Below, piece by piece: positions 49,081 to 61,987 of a DNA stretch of 64,000 nucleotides. How positions within the stretch are numbered: the first letter of the stretch is position 1; every line of letters starts with the position of its first letter. Source of the DNA: Pipra filicauda (lineage: Eukaryota > Chordata > Aves > Passeriformes > Pipridae); contig NW_024104528.1 of assembly GCF_003945595.2 (NCBI RefSeq), positions 558,001 through 622,000 on the forward strand, read 5' to 3'. A program made the position numbers and the translations under genes. The notes under the pieces were generated by a model. The model was not told the DNA's origin, did not search any database, and saw nothing but the letters and a program-made list of their open reading frames with translations.

Positions 49081-49584
49081 TTTCCCTGCACTTGGTCAGA
49101 GCCAGCAAACAGTAGCAAAAAAACAAACAATCAGAAAAAAAAAAAATCAAAAACCCAACAACAAAAAAACCCCAATAGTGCAGGAAAATGCTACATTTGA
49201 CCTGCTTTAACCTTCAGTTTACTGTATAAAGCAGAACCAGAGCAGACAGTAAAGAAAGGCCAAGCTGCAGCTGAAGTATGGTTCTTAAACTGGCTTCTGA
49301 GTGCTTTCTATCAATAATAATTGAACCTAAATTAAAAACAAACAAAAACAAAATAAACTCCCTTCAGATTAATATCCCTCTCAGCCTTCAGTTTGTTCAA
49401 AGCCAGGCCTGGAAGGCATGGAAGTGATGTCATCCGCATGTGGGTCCCCTCACGGCAAGGAACATATACCCTTGCAAAACTCAACCTCCAGCTCTCCGCC
49501 ATGCCAACAATGGAGTCAGAGGTGCACCATGGGCTTGGGGTGGCATCCCAGGGTGTGCTCTGCTGTATGGCTGTCCTAACATAT

Positions 49585-49620
49585 GGACACAGAGAAATGT
49601 GCTGGACAGAGAAATGTGCT
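49585..49620. repeat. Two-copy tandem repeat, about 17-19 bp
   Basis: The block GGACAGAGAAATGTGCT at 49604-49620 follows a 19-bp version with a two-base insertion at 49585-49603. Confidence 0.8.
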
Positions 49621-49942
49621 GGGCCAGCATGTGTCTGTTACACGTGAACAAGGCTGCAATACCCTCCCTGCAGTGCCAAAAGTATCTCAAGGTGGTACTT
49701 GGTGTGCCTCACGCTGTAACTCCAAGGTGTACCCAGAGTTCTCATGTGCTTTCATGGTAGCTATGTAATATGCACATTTTAGAGTCCCTGAATACTCATT
49801 TGCCTCTCTAAACACAACCATGAGGCTTGTTATGGTCTGTTGGCTCAAAACACTTTTTTTTTAAAAGTCCCTATGCACTGATTTTATCAGAATGCCTCAA
49901 GAGCGCCAACCAACACCCCTCTAATGCACTACATAAATACAC

Positions 49943-49979
49943 TAAAATGAATTAAAATGAATTAAAATGCATTAAAACA
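49943..49979. repeat. 10-bp tandem repeat, 3.6 copies
   Basis: Three copies of TAAAATGAAT (the third with one change) and a partial fourth. It is a minisatellite-like local expansion. Confidence 0.88.
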
Positions 49980-51391
49980 TCTCTGAGCAGCATTGTGAGA
50001 AAGCTGCCTGAGAGGTTGCATGCAACAGCCGGGGTCCACACAGCCCCAAGACCTGCTGTCAACTGTGGAAACAAAGAGGGCTTGCACCACCACCATCTCC
50101 ACTTCCCCTGGGCTCCAAAAGAAACTGAGCCCAGATAAAGCTCCAGCAGTCCTGCTACCAGAGCAGAGGGCCTGGTAAAACATCACCACTTCCATCTCAC
50201 TGTGTATTTCTTTGTTTATTTACTTCTTCCTACAAGTGGTACCCAGGATTATATGACCTGACAGCAGGTTTGGGAACATGGATGTGCATATGGATGGAGC
50301 CTGGAGGAGGGGACTTGGCACATCCGCAGGGCTTCTGGTCATAGGGTCCTGTAGGAGCAGCTGCCCAGACAGCTCCCCTCCACTCTGTACAGCTCTTTCA
50401 TACAGCGACCCAGGAGAAAGTAATATTTGTAAAAACTGGAAAATAAGCTGGCAAAGTCAAAGAAACCTGGCAAGTGTAGGCGTACTGACACAGCCTGTTT
50501 CTCAATTCGGTCCTTTCTGAGCATGTGTTGCCTACCATCTCTGACCAGGTCTCTAGGTGTTACTCCTCTAAAACAAATAAACAATTTTATTATGAAATGA
50601 GCAGTGATATTGCTTTTTCAAGCTAAAGTCCACATCAATGTGCCACAAATTGCTGGCTTTGAAGACATGAATGCATTCCCACTGCCACCCAGTGCTGCCA
50701 GTTCTCCAATTTTCTACTGGGTCTTGCATTCCTGGGCATGCTTCTTTTGTCCACAAAAGCCTTTGATCCCCTGAGCCAAGTTTTTGGTCTAACTATGCCT
50801 TCAGTCTCTGAGATGGTACAGAAAACCCTGAAAATAAGGGTTGATCCAATCTGCAGCTCCAAAAGCAATTGATAAGCATAAAGATTGGCAAATGTTGCTG
50901 TTTCATGCAGAAGAGAGAAAGTTTCATACCATTGAGGAGATATAGATATTAGAGAAACTGTGGAAGGAAAAATTAGTTTGCCATGAAAATTATTTTTCTT
51001 TCTTATATCGTGAAAGACACTGAATTTTTTTTACCTGAACACTGTCATTGCATCTCAGGGTCTTGCTGTAGTGCTCAAAAAGAGTAGGCTGGAATGATGT
51101 TACTGTCTATAGGTAAAATAAATAACAAAAATAAAAAAACTAAACCAACCCAAGTGAACAAACAAAAAAACCTGAAAAAATTTGTTGCTTTGATTTATCT
51201 TTGCACAATACCAATATTTTAACTCTACTGAGAATCAAGTTAGTAAGTATCATCTGTAAGTACTACAACTCCTACCTGCAGGTAGCCCTAGCAGGGCAGA
51301 AGATGTAATCAGATGGGCATCTCTAGGGACACTTTGTAGCATAAAGGATTTTATCCTGTCTGAGCACAAATACCACTCTCAGATTCTTTTC

Positions 51392-51443
51392 AGAGAAAAA
51401 AGGGAGAGGAGAGGGAGAAGAGAGGGAGAGGAGAGGGGAAGGA
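51392..51443 (+). repeat. Pure purine tract, 52 nt
   Basis: Every base from 51392 to 51443 on the plus strand is A or G, with a repeating GGGAGAGGAGA unit that is nearly mirror-symmetric. Such tracts can form triplex (H-DNA) structures. Confidence 0.92.
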
Positions 51444-54400
51444 TTTTTGTACACAGGGCTTTTTTTACATTGGTCCTGCAGATGAGGTGAGATGGACAAC
51501 AGCTTTTGCAAGGCACTGTAATAATAGAGATATGGAAAGTGAAGTGGGGGAGCCACTAATTGCAGGCATAACTGTCCAACTTTGGGGGAATTACTGTTCA
51601 TATAAACTTGTAGGATGTTGTCACTGACTTTCTGAGAGTTGGAATCAAGTCCTTTGTCAGTGGCTAAAACTAACCTGATTTACTCAAGCTTGCAGATTAG
51701 TAGAGTGAAGGATTCTGCTTGCTACGGAAGAGTAGAGAAGCATAAGCCGTAAGCAAACCCTCAGTTGCAACAGGAGGACCTAGGAGCAGCGTGAATCACC
51801 AAAATGAGCCACAATGTTTCTATTAAGACAAATATGTCTCCCTCCTCTGAGGAGGAAACCATGTTAGAGCTGAAAAAGCCTTCCAGCAATAACCATAATT
51901 CTGTGGTGTTATTGCACAACCTCTGCTGTAAAGTAGAGAAGAACCAAAGAGAATACTATAAAGAAGCTGCTTGAAATAAGAGGAGAAACCTCTTGACAAT
52001 TGGATGATTGGTTAAAATTAGTCCCACTACACAAAAGCAACTTTTCTGATCAAATTCATGAGAATTAAGCTCTAACACTGAAGAATAAAAACAGATACAG
52101 AGACAGGTTGAGAACACAGTTTTTACATATCTGCACAGATCAAAACCATCTACTATTGCTTAGAACAACAGTGACAATTATGAGGAAGGATTTTAAAGGA
52201 ATAGATACTGGAGAGGCACACAGAAAGAAAAAGGGAAGATCGAAGTTCTCAACGGCAGGGATCGGGACAAAAAAAAATGACAGAATGAACTTTTCCAGAA
52301 CACACCAGGAAAACTCTGTAAGATAGGGTCTTTGCAGCTAAAAGGCCTGTTAGGAAATGGAAGTCTGGATGACTAATTAAAATAGTCTCTTTCAATAACT
52401 GACAAGGGGAAATGCCTCCATTTTCCCACCTATAATAAGAGTGGACTAATCAGTTCTCTGTCAACAGAGAGGCAGCCCAGAATTAGAAATAGTTCAAAAT
52501 TGCTTCTATGCTAAGTGTTGTATGGATTGTACTGGACTTATTTCTGGGGCTGCTGCTTCCACAGCTGAACCTATAAACAGATGGGAACCTCCTGTTTCAG
52601 TTGCATACTCTTAACCTCACTTGTACAAGCAGTATCTCCTAGTTGTAAATGAATGTTTTCCTTTGCCCTTACTGACCTTTCTAGAATTGCCTTCTCCACT
52701 GGCTCTTCTGTAGCAAAGCACCAACTCCCTGCTTTTTTTTCCCTCCATATATTCTCTCTGCTCCTTCTTTTTCCACAGTCTGATCAGGAACTGGCCTATT
52801 GTCTTTCAAGCTTATGTGAATTGTTTTTTTTCCCCCCTTACACAGTGGATTCTCATTGTTAATATGTGAGTTATATGATTACCCACAGCTGGAAATTCAC
52901 TTCTGTAACCATATAGTTATTTCCTGTATTTTTAGAAATGGCTTTTTCCAGCCCCTCTTACATCTAGTCCCAGTAGTACTGGTTTTAAATAGAAACTTAC
53001 ATTTATCTACAAAGTACTGAGTCCTGGCATCCCTCAAGGGACCTAAGAGTCATTCTCCATTTCACACACATGACAGGTCTACAGGGATTAGTTTGTGATG
53101 GTGAGAGGGACCTATCGCTTGGCCATTGTTCTTCTGTGAAGAAACATCACAAGCATCTTTACTCTCTTGGGACACAAAATCAACCTACAACCTGTAATTA
53201 GTCACTCCACTCAGTTGCTCTCTAAAGTGGACTGCAAAGTGGTTGCTTGTTAGAAGTATCTCAGATGCACTGAGGGCTGCACAAGATAGGAAGCTCATTT
53301 GCTGTTTTTACAGCTATCAGCAGATTTTAATTCTGAGTTTACTCAGAAAGGCTCTTGCAGGTGGTCTGCCATGAGTCTATAGGACAGAAACAGATGGATT
53401 TGTGGAAGGTGAGAAGACACTGCTGCATTTGGTCTTAAAGACTAGAGGGAAACAGAGTGACAATGAGTGCTAAGACAAAGACAAGATCTAATGCAACAAA
53501 GGCCAAGAAAGTAGATCACAGCCTGCATTAGATGTTTGTCTGTCATAGACAGAAAGCTGAACATAGGACCAGCACACGGCTTAAAACCACTGCAGGCCAC
53601 TGCAACATCTCCACAGTGTGCATATGCCAGCTGGAGGAGAAACCAATGTATTATCAGGCTAATCTTTTTTAAAAATACTGCGAGTGTGAATAGTGCACAT
53701 AAACGATCTGTGATGCAATAGCTGAGAGGTTCTTTTATTCTGCACATGGGCCATTCAAGAAGAGCAGTGCATGACACAGGGTGCGTAAGAGTGGGCAGAA
53801 ACACCCAGCAAGCCTGTAAGTTTTGTCCCCTCCTTCATTTGCCCAAGATAGGGAGATGACAATGACATCTATCAGTCATTCTTATCTCTCATTCCTCCTA
53901 TTCAATTAAAATTGGCTCCATGGGAACCATAATAGCATGTGTATAAAGGCTTGGCAAAATTGTCAGTATGAACAAAAATATCTAATAGAAGGCCTTAGGG
54001 TTTTTGACAAAAGTATAGCTGAAACGGAAGCAGACTAAGCAAAGGACCCATTGGTCCTATGGCCAAAAGAATGATGCTTTTTTTAGTGCTGTTAATTTGA
54101 GATCACACCATTGTGTTGTCTCAAATCTGTAACTCCAAAGACTTCCAATAACCGCAAAGGAAAATGAAAGGTTTGAAACAAACCCAAAGTATCTCCTCAC
54201 CAGAGTGCAGGAGGCATGCTCCTTGATACCTACCACCTGCCACTGAAGAAAGTAACCAAAACACAGAGTCTAACTTCTCCTGAACTTAAGCAAATCTAAA
54301 CATTCTGAGGTTACATCTAAATACTACAACTACTCTCACAGAAAATTGAGGTACCGTCAGCCCAACTGGTAGGTCTCCTGAATGCATTAGCTTGGGATCA

Positions 54401-56279
54401 GGCACATTAAAGTCACACTTACATGGAAACCCAGTTATGCTGTTCCTGGAGCAAATATTGATTCATCTTGTGGGAGACATGTGCCTCTCTGCCCCACACC
54501 CTGAGCTCCTCTCATGCCATGGGGATGCTGCGCAGGACACCCTGTGCAGAGAAGCAAGTTGTTATAAAGCTGAGAGATCAGACCCTGATCATCTGACTTC
54601 TGCTGTGGGATCTTTTCTTTTGGGCCCCTGTTACAAAGACATATGACATGAAAAGGCTCAGTTTTCCACAAAGAAATATTTTGCTGTACAAGTGTTCCTG
54701 CGAAGACATCATTTCATGACTGCCCTGGTTCAGTTTAGAGAATGCGTGCGGGGAGGAGGGGTTAAAAATACTTAAGAAGAAAGTTTCCCCAGAACTACTC
54801 CCTGTTGAGTACACAGGGGGGATAAGCTTTGACAGTTTAGTTTTAAACAAGAGATAACATCAAATAGGCCCATGGGACTGGTTCCAATTATCAACCCAAA
54901 CAAAAAGAACAGCTGCACCCAAAAAGTCCTGTGCTTACAGTCATATTTCATTTTAACCACATTACAAAGAAAAAGTCTCATGATATACAAGGCTTTCGGG
55001 TTTTCTTTTTAATTCCACAACATATTTAGTAAGCCACCACATCATATGGTATAGAGATGCACAGTCAATTAAGCAGGCATTTCATTAACATAGCTTTTAT
55101 ACTCACATCAAAATGTCTTAGGTTAATCAAACCATAACATTAGAAGGGAATGCTACAAAAAGGAAATAACTGACAACTCTACCTACAAAACCCATGACTT
55201 GATGTGGATATTGTTCCTGGTTGCCTGTCAAGGTAACGTATCTTGGGATTGTATTTCCTTGGAGTTTTCACAATGATAATGAGAACAATTATATTTCTCC
55301 ATCTGGAATCCATTAAATATGATTATGATTGCTGACTTTCCTATCCTTATTACTATCTGGATTAGCTAACCCCATTACAAAGACCATGCTCCCAAAGCTC
55401 ACTTGCAAATATTGTTATATGATTTCCTGTCATCCAACCAGAGTGTCTTTCTCCTTCTCTCTCCCTCTCATCTTTCTGTTCATGTACCATTTTACAAATT
55501 CTTTTGCCCTTGTCTCAATTATAAGAACCCTAATAGGTTCAAAGTCCCAGATGACCTGCATTTGCAGGTGTTTAAGGGGGGGAAGATCAGCTGCCCTCTG
55601 TGGTAATGACTCTTGTGTTGCCTCAATCAGGCAAATGGGTCTGGCCTGTAACTTGCAGGTGCTACAGGGTGGAAACTTAAACATCCTGATCCTTTATTTC
55701 ATGCAAAATATGTGAAGATTAAGCAAGAACTCCTAAGAAAGATGTTATTACAGAGAAGACAGAAGTTTTGTACTAGAAATTAGTAAGTGATCTTCTCAAT
55801 TCAGAAAGCCAAATTATTGGCTTATGTCTTCCCAAAGTCTCTGGTTTTCATTCTGTGTTCATTTGCACTGTTTGTAAATGCAGAGCAATTCCAATAGTTT
55901 CATTGAAGTTGCTCCAAATTTATACCAGTATAATAAGGATCAGAATGTATCCTTATTATCTGGAGGGTTCCTTATTAATTTTCATTGAGTCTGTTAAAAG
56001 CAAAAATGTTATCGGATAAGGGTCAATTCACACTGTTTTGATCCTGTACTGGATTTATCTCAATGTTTGTGTGTCTTCAGCTGCAAAGTTTAATGCGGCT
56101 CTTTGTAAATAAAAGTATCTGTAATAGCAATAGGACACACCAGAACTGCATGCTCATCTTTGCTCCTTGACACCAGTCTTTGGGTCAAAGTTATTTCAGA
56201 AGAAGCTTACTTCACCTGTGCTCGTGGTTCCACACTTTTTCCTCAGTTACCTCTTCTGCCGTACATCAGTGCTCATCTA
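51444..56279. other. Gene-free stretch
   Basis: Frames of 128 codons (+, 55329-55715) and 120 codons (-, 53442-53804) are the longest and show no known domain. The sequence is AT-rich without recognisable interspersed repeats. No convincing splice-site pairs were seen. Confidence 0.5.
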
Positions 56280-56600
56280 CTGATTTGAGCATTAATTTAG
56301 AGGTTCATTGATGCACTATAGCTTTGCACAGCTAGCTCAGAACTTTCAAACTGTTTGCTTTGTGCTTTGATTATGCATTCATTTTGACTTGAAAAAGGAT
56401 TATATAATAACAAGCAGCATTTCAACAGAAGCCAGTTGTAGCTGTTTCTATCTGTAATGATTGTTTAATGACTATTTAAGATGTGCTGCCTGGGGTTGTC
56501 TAATCAGCCAATTTTTATTAGCTTTCAAATGAATGAATAAAGTGATACCTAATCAGCAGTAAAACGTCAGTATTGAGCAAGGTAGATGTAGGAAAAAGAC
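56280..56600. other. Candidate conserved non-coding element
   Basis: AT-rich and repeat-free, with many homeodomain-like and POU-like cores (ATTATGCATTCAT near 56371, ATGATTGTTTAATGA near 56457) and a CCAAT box near 56508. A young-looking CR1 insertion begins only about 25 bp further on. Call by eye. Confidence 0.3.
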
Positions 56601-56623
56601 AAAGGTCAAAAAAATTATTAATT

Positions 56624-56889
56624 TCATAGAATCATAGAATGATTTGGGTTTGAAGGGACCTAAAAATTCATCTAGTTCCAGCCCCCCTGCTGTAGGCAGG
56701 TACACCTTCTACTAGAGCAGGTTGTTCAAAGTCCCTTCCAAACAAGCTTTGAACACTTCCAGGGATGGGACATTCACAGCTTCTCTGGGCAACCTGTTCC
56801 AGTGTCTCACTGCCCTCACAGTGAAGAATTTCTTCCTAATATCTAATCTAAGCCTACCTTCTTTCAGTTTAAAACCATTACCCCTTGTG
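56624..56889 (-). mobile_element. CR1 LINE 3' fragment (antisense)
   Basis: The 3' end at 56624 carries two clean TCATAGAA tail units, followed by GATTTGGGTTTGAAGGGACC, a TCTAGTTCCAGCCCCCCTGC block, CTAGAGCAGGTTGTTCAAAG, CACTTCCAGGGATGGGACAT, GGGCAACCTGTTCCAGTGTC, GAAGAATTTCTTCCTAATAT and ACCATTACCCCTTGT. It is about 266 bp, 5'-truncated, on the minus strand, and the same type as the copy at 40979-41296. The clear tail and few disruptions suggest moderate age. Confidence 0.96.
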
Positions 56890-57339
56890 TGTTTCTATTA
56901 TTAATTATTATTGTGGACATCTATAAGACAGCTATGTCACAACATCCAGGAAAAATATATTTCAGAACAAATAATATTTTCCTGGCTTACATTTTTTTAA
57001 CTAAACTGTGGGAAATTGTGTTTGTTACCAAACTTCTTGAAGTCAACAGAGAAAACCACCTTGGTGAGTCCAGCGCCTTTGGATCAGGCTCGTGGTGAAA
57101 ACAGTTGTCCACACCTTGCTACTCTTGAATCCATTTCAGCTGCTCTCTGTTCACAGTCACTCTTACATTTTTTTCTTACAACACCGTTGTGGAAACAATG
57201 CATTCTTCAAATTTGGGGAAGTACAACTGAGTAGGGACTTTGTGAACCGTGTGTTTTGTGGAAGCATGCTATGTGATCTAGAAACAAAACGTACAAATTT
57301 CTCCCATTTTTTCTGTAAGGAGTCAGGTATATTTTAATC
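56890..57339. other. Gene-free stretch
   Basis: AT-rich DNA following the 5' end of the CR1 fragment. Overlapping frames of 69-81 codons are unrecognised. Confidence 0.5.
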
Positions 57340-57690
57340 ACTGCAGTTTAATGAAGCCTTTCTACTCACCAGCTGAGCACCAGCAACTGACCGTATTTAT
57401 TATTAGTCCACTGCGAGTACGGGTTGTGTGATGTTTGCTTAAAATTCACTGAAAGGGTGTTACACTGACTCACTAGCTCATGTTTGTGACCGGCTAAGGG
57501 CCAGTTCCCACAGCTCAGCTGACATACAGTAGTTCATTAAGCTGCAATAACATGATCATGTTTTAAGAATACTAATTGTCATAACTGTGGCTATCACTAA
57601 TTTTCTGTGGTTGCACTGAAGTCTACCAAGTACCACCAGTGTGAAATCTACATTAAAAAGTAAAACTTTTTAATTACATTTCCTTTACCA
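57340..57690. other. Candidate conserved non-coding element
   Basis: Complex repeat-free DNA with E-box, POU-like and homeodomain-like motifs, ending in a perfect hairpin at 57652-57674. No coding frame. It could be regulatory or RNA-forming; no family is recognised. Confidence 0.3.
57652..57674. repeat. Perfect 10-bp-stem hairpin
   Basis: ATTAAAAAGT, loop AAA, then ACTTTTTAAT. All ten pairs match, seven of them A-T or T-A in the lower stem. It is too short for a typical microRNA precursor. Confidence 0.9.
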
Positions 57691-60600
57691 CCCGAATTAA
57701 ATATCCAAGTTGCTCAGTGACTCATTTCCAAGTGCCAACAACTCAGACCTTCTTTGCTGTTTCCATCTTGTTTCTGTCGAGATCCTTCTGTTGTTTCTTC
57801 CTTGTGCTGATGATAAATTTGCAAGGCCACAGCAAGTTACACAGCACAAGCACTATCCATAGCAGTAGGAGCATCGATGTTGATGTGCCAGCAGAATCAG
57901 AGTTGCAAAGTAGATACCTGGCCTAACTGAAACTGCCACTGAATCATTGGTTGTCCTTCATGTTGTTTCCTACTCAAGGAAAAACTTCTTGCAGCAACAC
58001 GGGCAACCTCAAATCTAGCACTCATGAGGAATTTACAATGGGAAGGACAGCCCTGTTCTCTTCGGTGATGTGGCCTTGAATCAATAAATCATTCAGGCTG
58101 GTGCTTTTTGGGTGCTGAAATGTCTGGAAGAATTATATCTTCCATGCTCATAACACTGGATATAACAAGACATGATCACACTTCACACCTTGCAATTGTC
58201 ATGTGAAACACGTAGAATAGAAATTTTGTTCATGTCCTTATATGCAGATCAGCTTGGCAAGGCCTCCTCTTGGGGTCATATACTGAAAGAACAAACCCAA
58301 ACAGCAAAAACCTATCATAAGTTTCAAGTAAAGTTTTTATGAGATGAACTATGAACTTTAAAAAGTCTGGAATCTTAAGCAGTTGCTTATTGCCTTCAGG
58401 ATAGATGCAGTTAGTATAGTGCCTTGTGGGCATGCCCTTAGCTGCAATCCTCATTGATGTTCTTCTGCTACTGCTTTCAAAACTGTTAAAATTCCTTTGC
58501 TCAAGTGTTCTTAGCACTTATGTTGATAGGGAATACTTCAAAGGATACATCTTTACTTTATCAAATCTGCTGTAATTTTGTAGACAGAATCAAAGAGGTT
58601 CGTTTTAAGTCTAGTCAAGTTTGCCAACTGTCCTAAGCTCAAGAAATCAATGCCATGTTGCCATGTAATCAACCTAAATGAGAAGTCTGGAATACAACAG
58701 GGCAAACTTCTCCTTGGTGACACTACATTTGTTTCAGCACATTTACCACTGGAAATAATTTCGTCCCATTATTCTTACTCCCATGCTTTTTCTATTTCTC
58801 CCATTCTTCTTAAAGCTTCCCTGATGTATTCAACTCCACAGCTGTATTGATAAGCAGCTGACACATCAGTCCCCAAACACAGCTCTCAATGCTGTCTGTT
58901 GAAAGTACAGCATCATGTACTTGCTTCTCTTTCTCACAGAAGTCTCCTCTGGCACAAAAAACCTTGCTGGGTGTTCTCATGCCATTATTACAACAGTAAG
59001 TCATTTAATGAGGGTCCATGCACTTGGCAAGCTTTTATGAACAAATAGCAAAAGACAAAACAGTAGCTTTGCAGCTGAAGTCCTGGACATTATCCTGCAC
59101 CTACTGTGGCAACAAAACCACTTTTTTTTCCTTAACAGCTTAAATACAATTGTAAACCTCATGTCAGTGCTACTGACTCATCCCTCATGTTGTGCTTGGT
59201 GCCACACATAACTGTGTTTCTAGCTGAAGCTTTAGTTTAAATTATTATGAATTCTATAGTCATGATACAAAAGGCATTTTTTCATTTGGTGGTTTCTTTC
59301 CATCCTGTGAAATGTTTGTAGAGAGAGTGTAAACCAAAGGAAGAGATATGAACACACTAAACAATTTCTGCAGCAAAAAAATGTGTGCAAAACTTGGCAA
59401 TATACAAATTTTTTTGAGCAAGGTGCTTATCCTCATCCAAAATCACATGATGAGTGCAGAACAGAAGTTACATGGAAGGATCCTCAAGAATCTTCATTCC
59501 TATCCCAGTTGCATGAAGAGACCTTTAAAAACTATTCTTACCACTATGCAGGACCTGGCCTACTTCAGACTTTAGGACAAGGTCAGTTTGGTTTTGTTCT
59601 TTCTGAAAGTCTTCTCTCAAGTGTAGGCTTGGACAAGTTTCATCTCGAGTGAGATTCACAGCCTTCAGAACCATTATTAAGGTCCTCATAGTACATCTTG
59701 TACCACAGAAGACAGACTGAAGATTACTGCCCCTTTGGGAAACAGGTCTCTCAGAAGCTATCCAAAATTAGTCTAGATTTAAAAATGCAAAATATGTGGC
59801 AGAACTGTTGGACAATTTTCACTGAAAAGTCCTGCAGATGCAGATTAACCCTGTCTCAGAAATAGCAATTCATTCTACAGAGCATCTGCAGTTTCCAGAA
59901 GGAGAATATTCTCTTTCCTTATGAATTTAACCTCAGAAAGTTTTCCCTGATATCTGAGTTCAGTTTTTACTTTCAATGGTATTTTGATCAGACCACAAAC
60001 ACTTAAAAAATGTGTCCTGTGTTAATGCTATATTCACCTTAAAAATACAGCTCTTAACCTTTTTGGTGTTGAAATGAAAGCCCAACCCTGATGCAGACAA
60101 TGGTCACAGTCATGTTGAATTCAACTAGATTTCCATATGAAAGAAGATACACTCCATGAAGATTTTAATTCCTGCTTTGTCTTATACTTACATCTTCTGA
60201 CAAGGAACTGACCTTGAATGTGTCCTGGAATCTAAAAGAGATGACAAAGCAAAGGCAAGGCATACACAGCCACATGCTTTGGTTCCAACACACTGCTTTT
60301 TGAGTGAATGAAGTTTGGATGTTCTCACCAGCTTAAAGCTGTGAGTCTCTGAAGAAAGTCTCTGCTTCAAGTCTCTGCAGAAAGCCAAATGAAAAAATAG
60401 GTAAAGTATGTACAGAAATACATAAACATGTATTAACTAACAAATAAGTGTTCCATGATAGCTTAAATATCACTTTCTTTGTCTTGTGCTTCCAGTTGCC
60501 TGGCTCAAGGCCTTCAGTGCATAAGAAATTTGTTTACATGGAGTTCAGACTTTGTGAGGCTGGGTTTCAGAGCAGAAACTCTGTATGTGTTTGTAAATTT

Positions 60601-60808
60601 TTTTATATATGTATATATAATTTAGTGTATTTGTTCTATTTAAATATAATTATGCCCCTTCTTCTGCCTGAGTATCAAGGGGTGGCCACTGAAGTAAATA
60701 ACCACAGGTTTACTTTGACATCACATCCAGAGGACAGCAGATGGGATGTACATGTGTGTCCTGGAATGCAGTACACCAGTGTACAAAGTATATGGGTATC
60801 TGTGGATG
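57691..60808. other. Gene-free stretch with a protein-like ORF
   Basis: A 95-codon minus-strand frame (58230-58517) has a protein-like composition, with an MPTRHYTN segment and a hydrophobic/charged helix-like stretch, but it matches no family I know and its flanks are full of stops. A possible 56-nt exon at 58940-58995 on the plus strand is described as a finding. No transposon is recognised. Confidence 0.45.
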
Positions 60809-60885
60809 TCACTGAATCACAAGGGTCAGAAAAGACCCTTAAGATCATCAAGTGGAACCATTAACCTAATATCCACGCATAAAAC
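60809..60885 (-). mobile_element. Short CR1 3' fragment, other subfamily
   Basis: On the minus strand, about 75 bp match the 3' end of the CR1 type that carries 'GGTTGGAAAAGACCTTTAAG': a decayed tail unit (CACTGAATCAC), GTCAGAAAAGACCCTTAAGA, TCATCAAGTGGAACCATTAA and CCTAAT. It differs from the other antisense copies, which have the GGAAGGGACC version, so it stems from another CR1 subfamily. Similarity fades after about 60885. Confidence 0.78.
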
Positions 60886-61211
60886 ATCTGTGTGCTCATG
60901 TGGAGAACTTTTTACCTGAAAGGACACACTCATGCCTACACATAATGTGTGTATACGTGCGCAAGCAGTCACTGACAACTAGAGGAGTGCATAAAGTGTG
61001 TGTGTATGTGCCAATTAGGCTGACAACTCCCATGCTGACAAGTCGTGGCTCTGAATCCTACAGTTCCAAAGAGGTGGTGGTGAGAAGCAGAGTGGCTGGA
61101 TCCAGTGCCGTATGGGAGACAGGCAGCCGGCAAAGAGGGAGCACCGGTGTGATTGACATGTAAGCATTGTGCTACCCTGAGAGCCTTTGTAGTGTGACTA
61201 TATGGTCTCTC

Positions 61212-61232
61212 TTTTTTTTTTTTTTTTTTTTT
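61212..61232. repeat. Poly(T) run, 21 nt
   Basis: Twenty-one consecutive T residues. There is no recognisable retrocopy on the minus strand. Confidence 0.9.
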
Positions 61233-61948
61233 CCCTTGGCACTCCCCACAACTCTTTTAGTAGCAGCAGCACTTAAAGAGACTGTCATCTGGTGAAGAGG
61301 AAAGGAGGGGATCCACTAAAAGTAACAGCAACTTTTAAAAAGAAAACCTCTCTCAATATTTTAGTTGTCTAAATATTTCACAAAAATTCCTTTGTGTTTC
61401 ATACAAGCAGGAAGGTGAGTGGACTTATTAAATAGGCACATTTCCAGAGTTTAGAACTCTCACTTGATATTCCCAACTAGGGATGTTCCTCGTTATTAAC
61501 CCTTACATTAAGTTTGTGCAATTCCAGAATGATTTCCTCCAGATAGATATTTGCTAATGACTGGTTTTTTCCCTTTCTTCCCTTTCAAAATGAGAGTGCA
61601 ATAAACATACAGGCTGACCCTGGTGCCAAAGCAGGCACAATGTCCCCAACATCCCACAACTGACACAAAACTCCTTTCTCCTGGGGCATGAAGAGGAAGG
61701 GTTGCCCTTCCAAAGGGTTAAGGTATTTTTGAATACAGATTTGTATCTTGGGCACAGAAAGCAGCACGTGGGGATGAACAAGGAAAAAAAAAAGATCCTG
61801 TTTAGTTTCAGTGTGTGACATTTGCCTGGGGGAAGAAAGTGCAGAGCTCATTGGAAATCCTATTGTTGAAACTCTGACCAGTCAGTTATAAAGTGTCATG
61901 ATTTAATATGCCACAGTTGTTTCCATTTTCAGGGTCAATCACTTCATC

Positions 61949-61987
61949 TGTGTGTGCGTGTGTCTGTATGTGTGTGTCTGTGTGTGG
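61949..61987. repeat. (GT)n microsatellite, interrupted
   Basis: Mostly TG dinucleotides with C and A interruptions. Interrupted GT tracts are moderately mutable. Confidence 0.9.

Larger units (their letters stand above)
49081..51391. other. Gene-free stretch with short tandem repeats
   Basis: An A-rich low-complexity patch lies at about 49117-49175. GC-richer blocks are at about 49390-49750 and 50000-50400, with chance frames of 84-106 codons. Two small tandem repeats are listed separately. No gene or transposon family is recognised. Confidence 0.5.
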
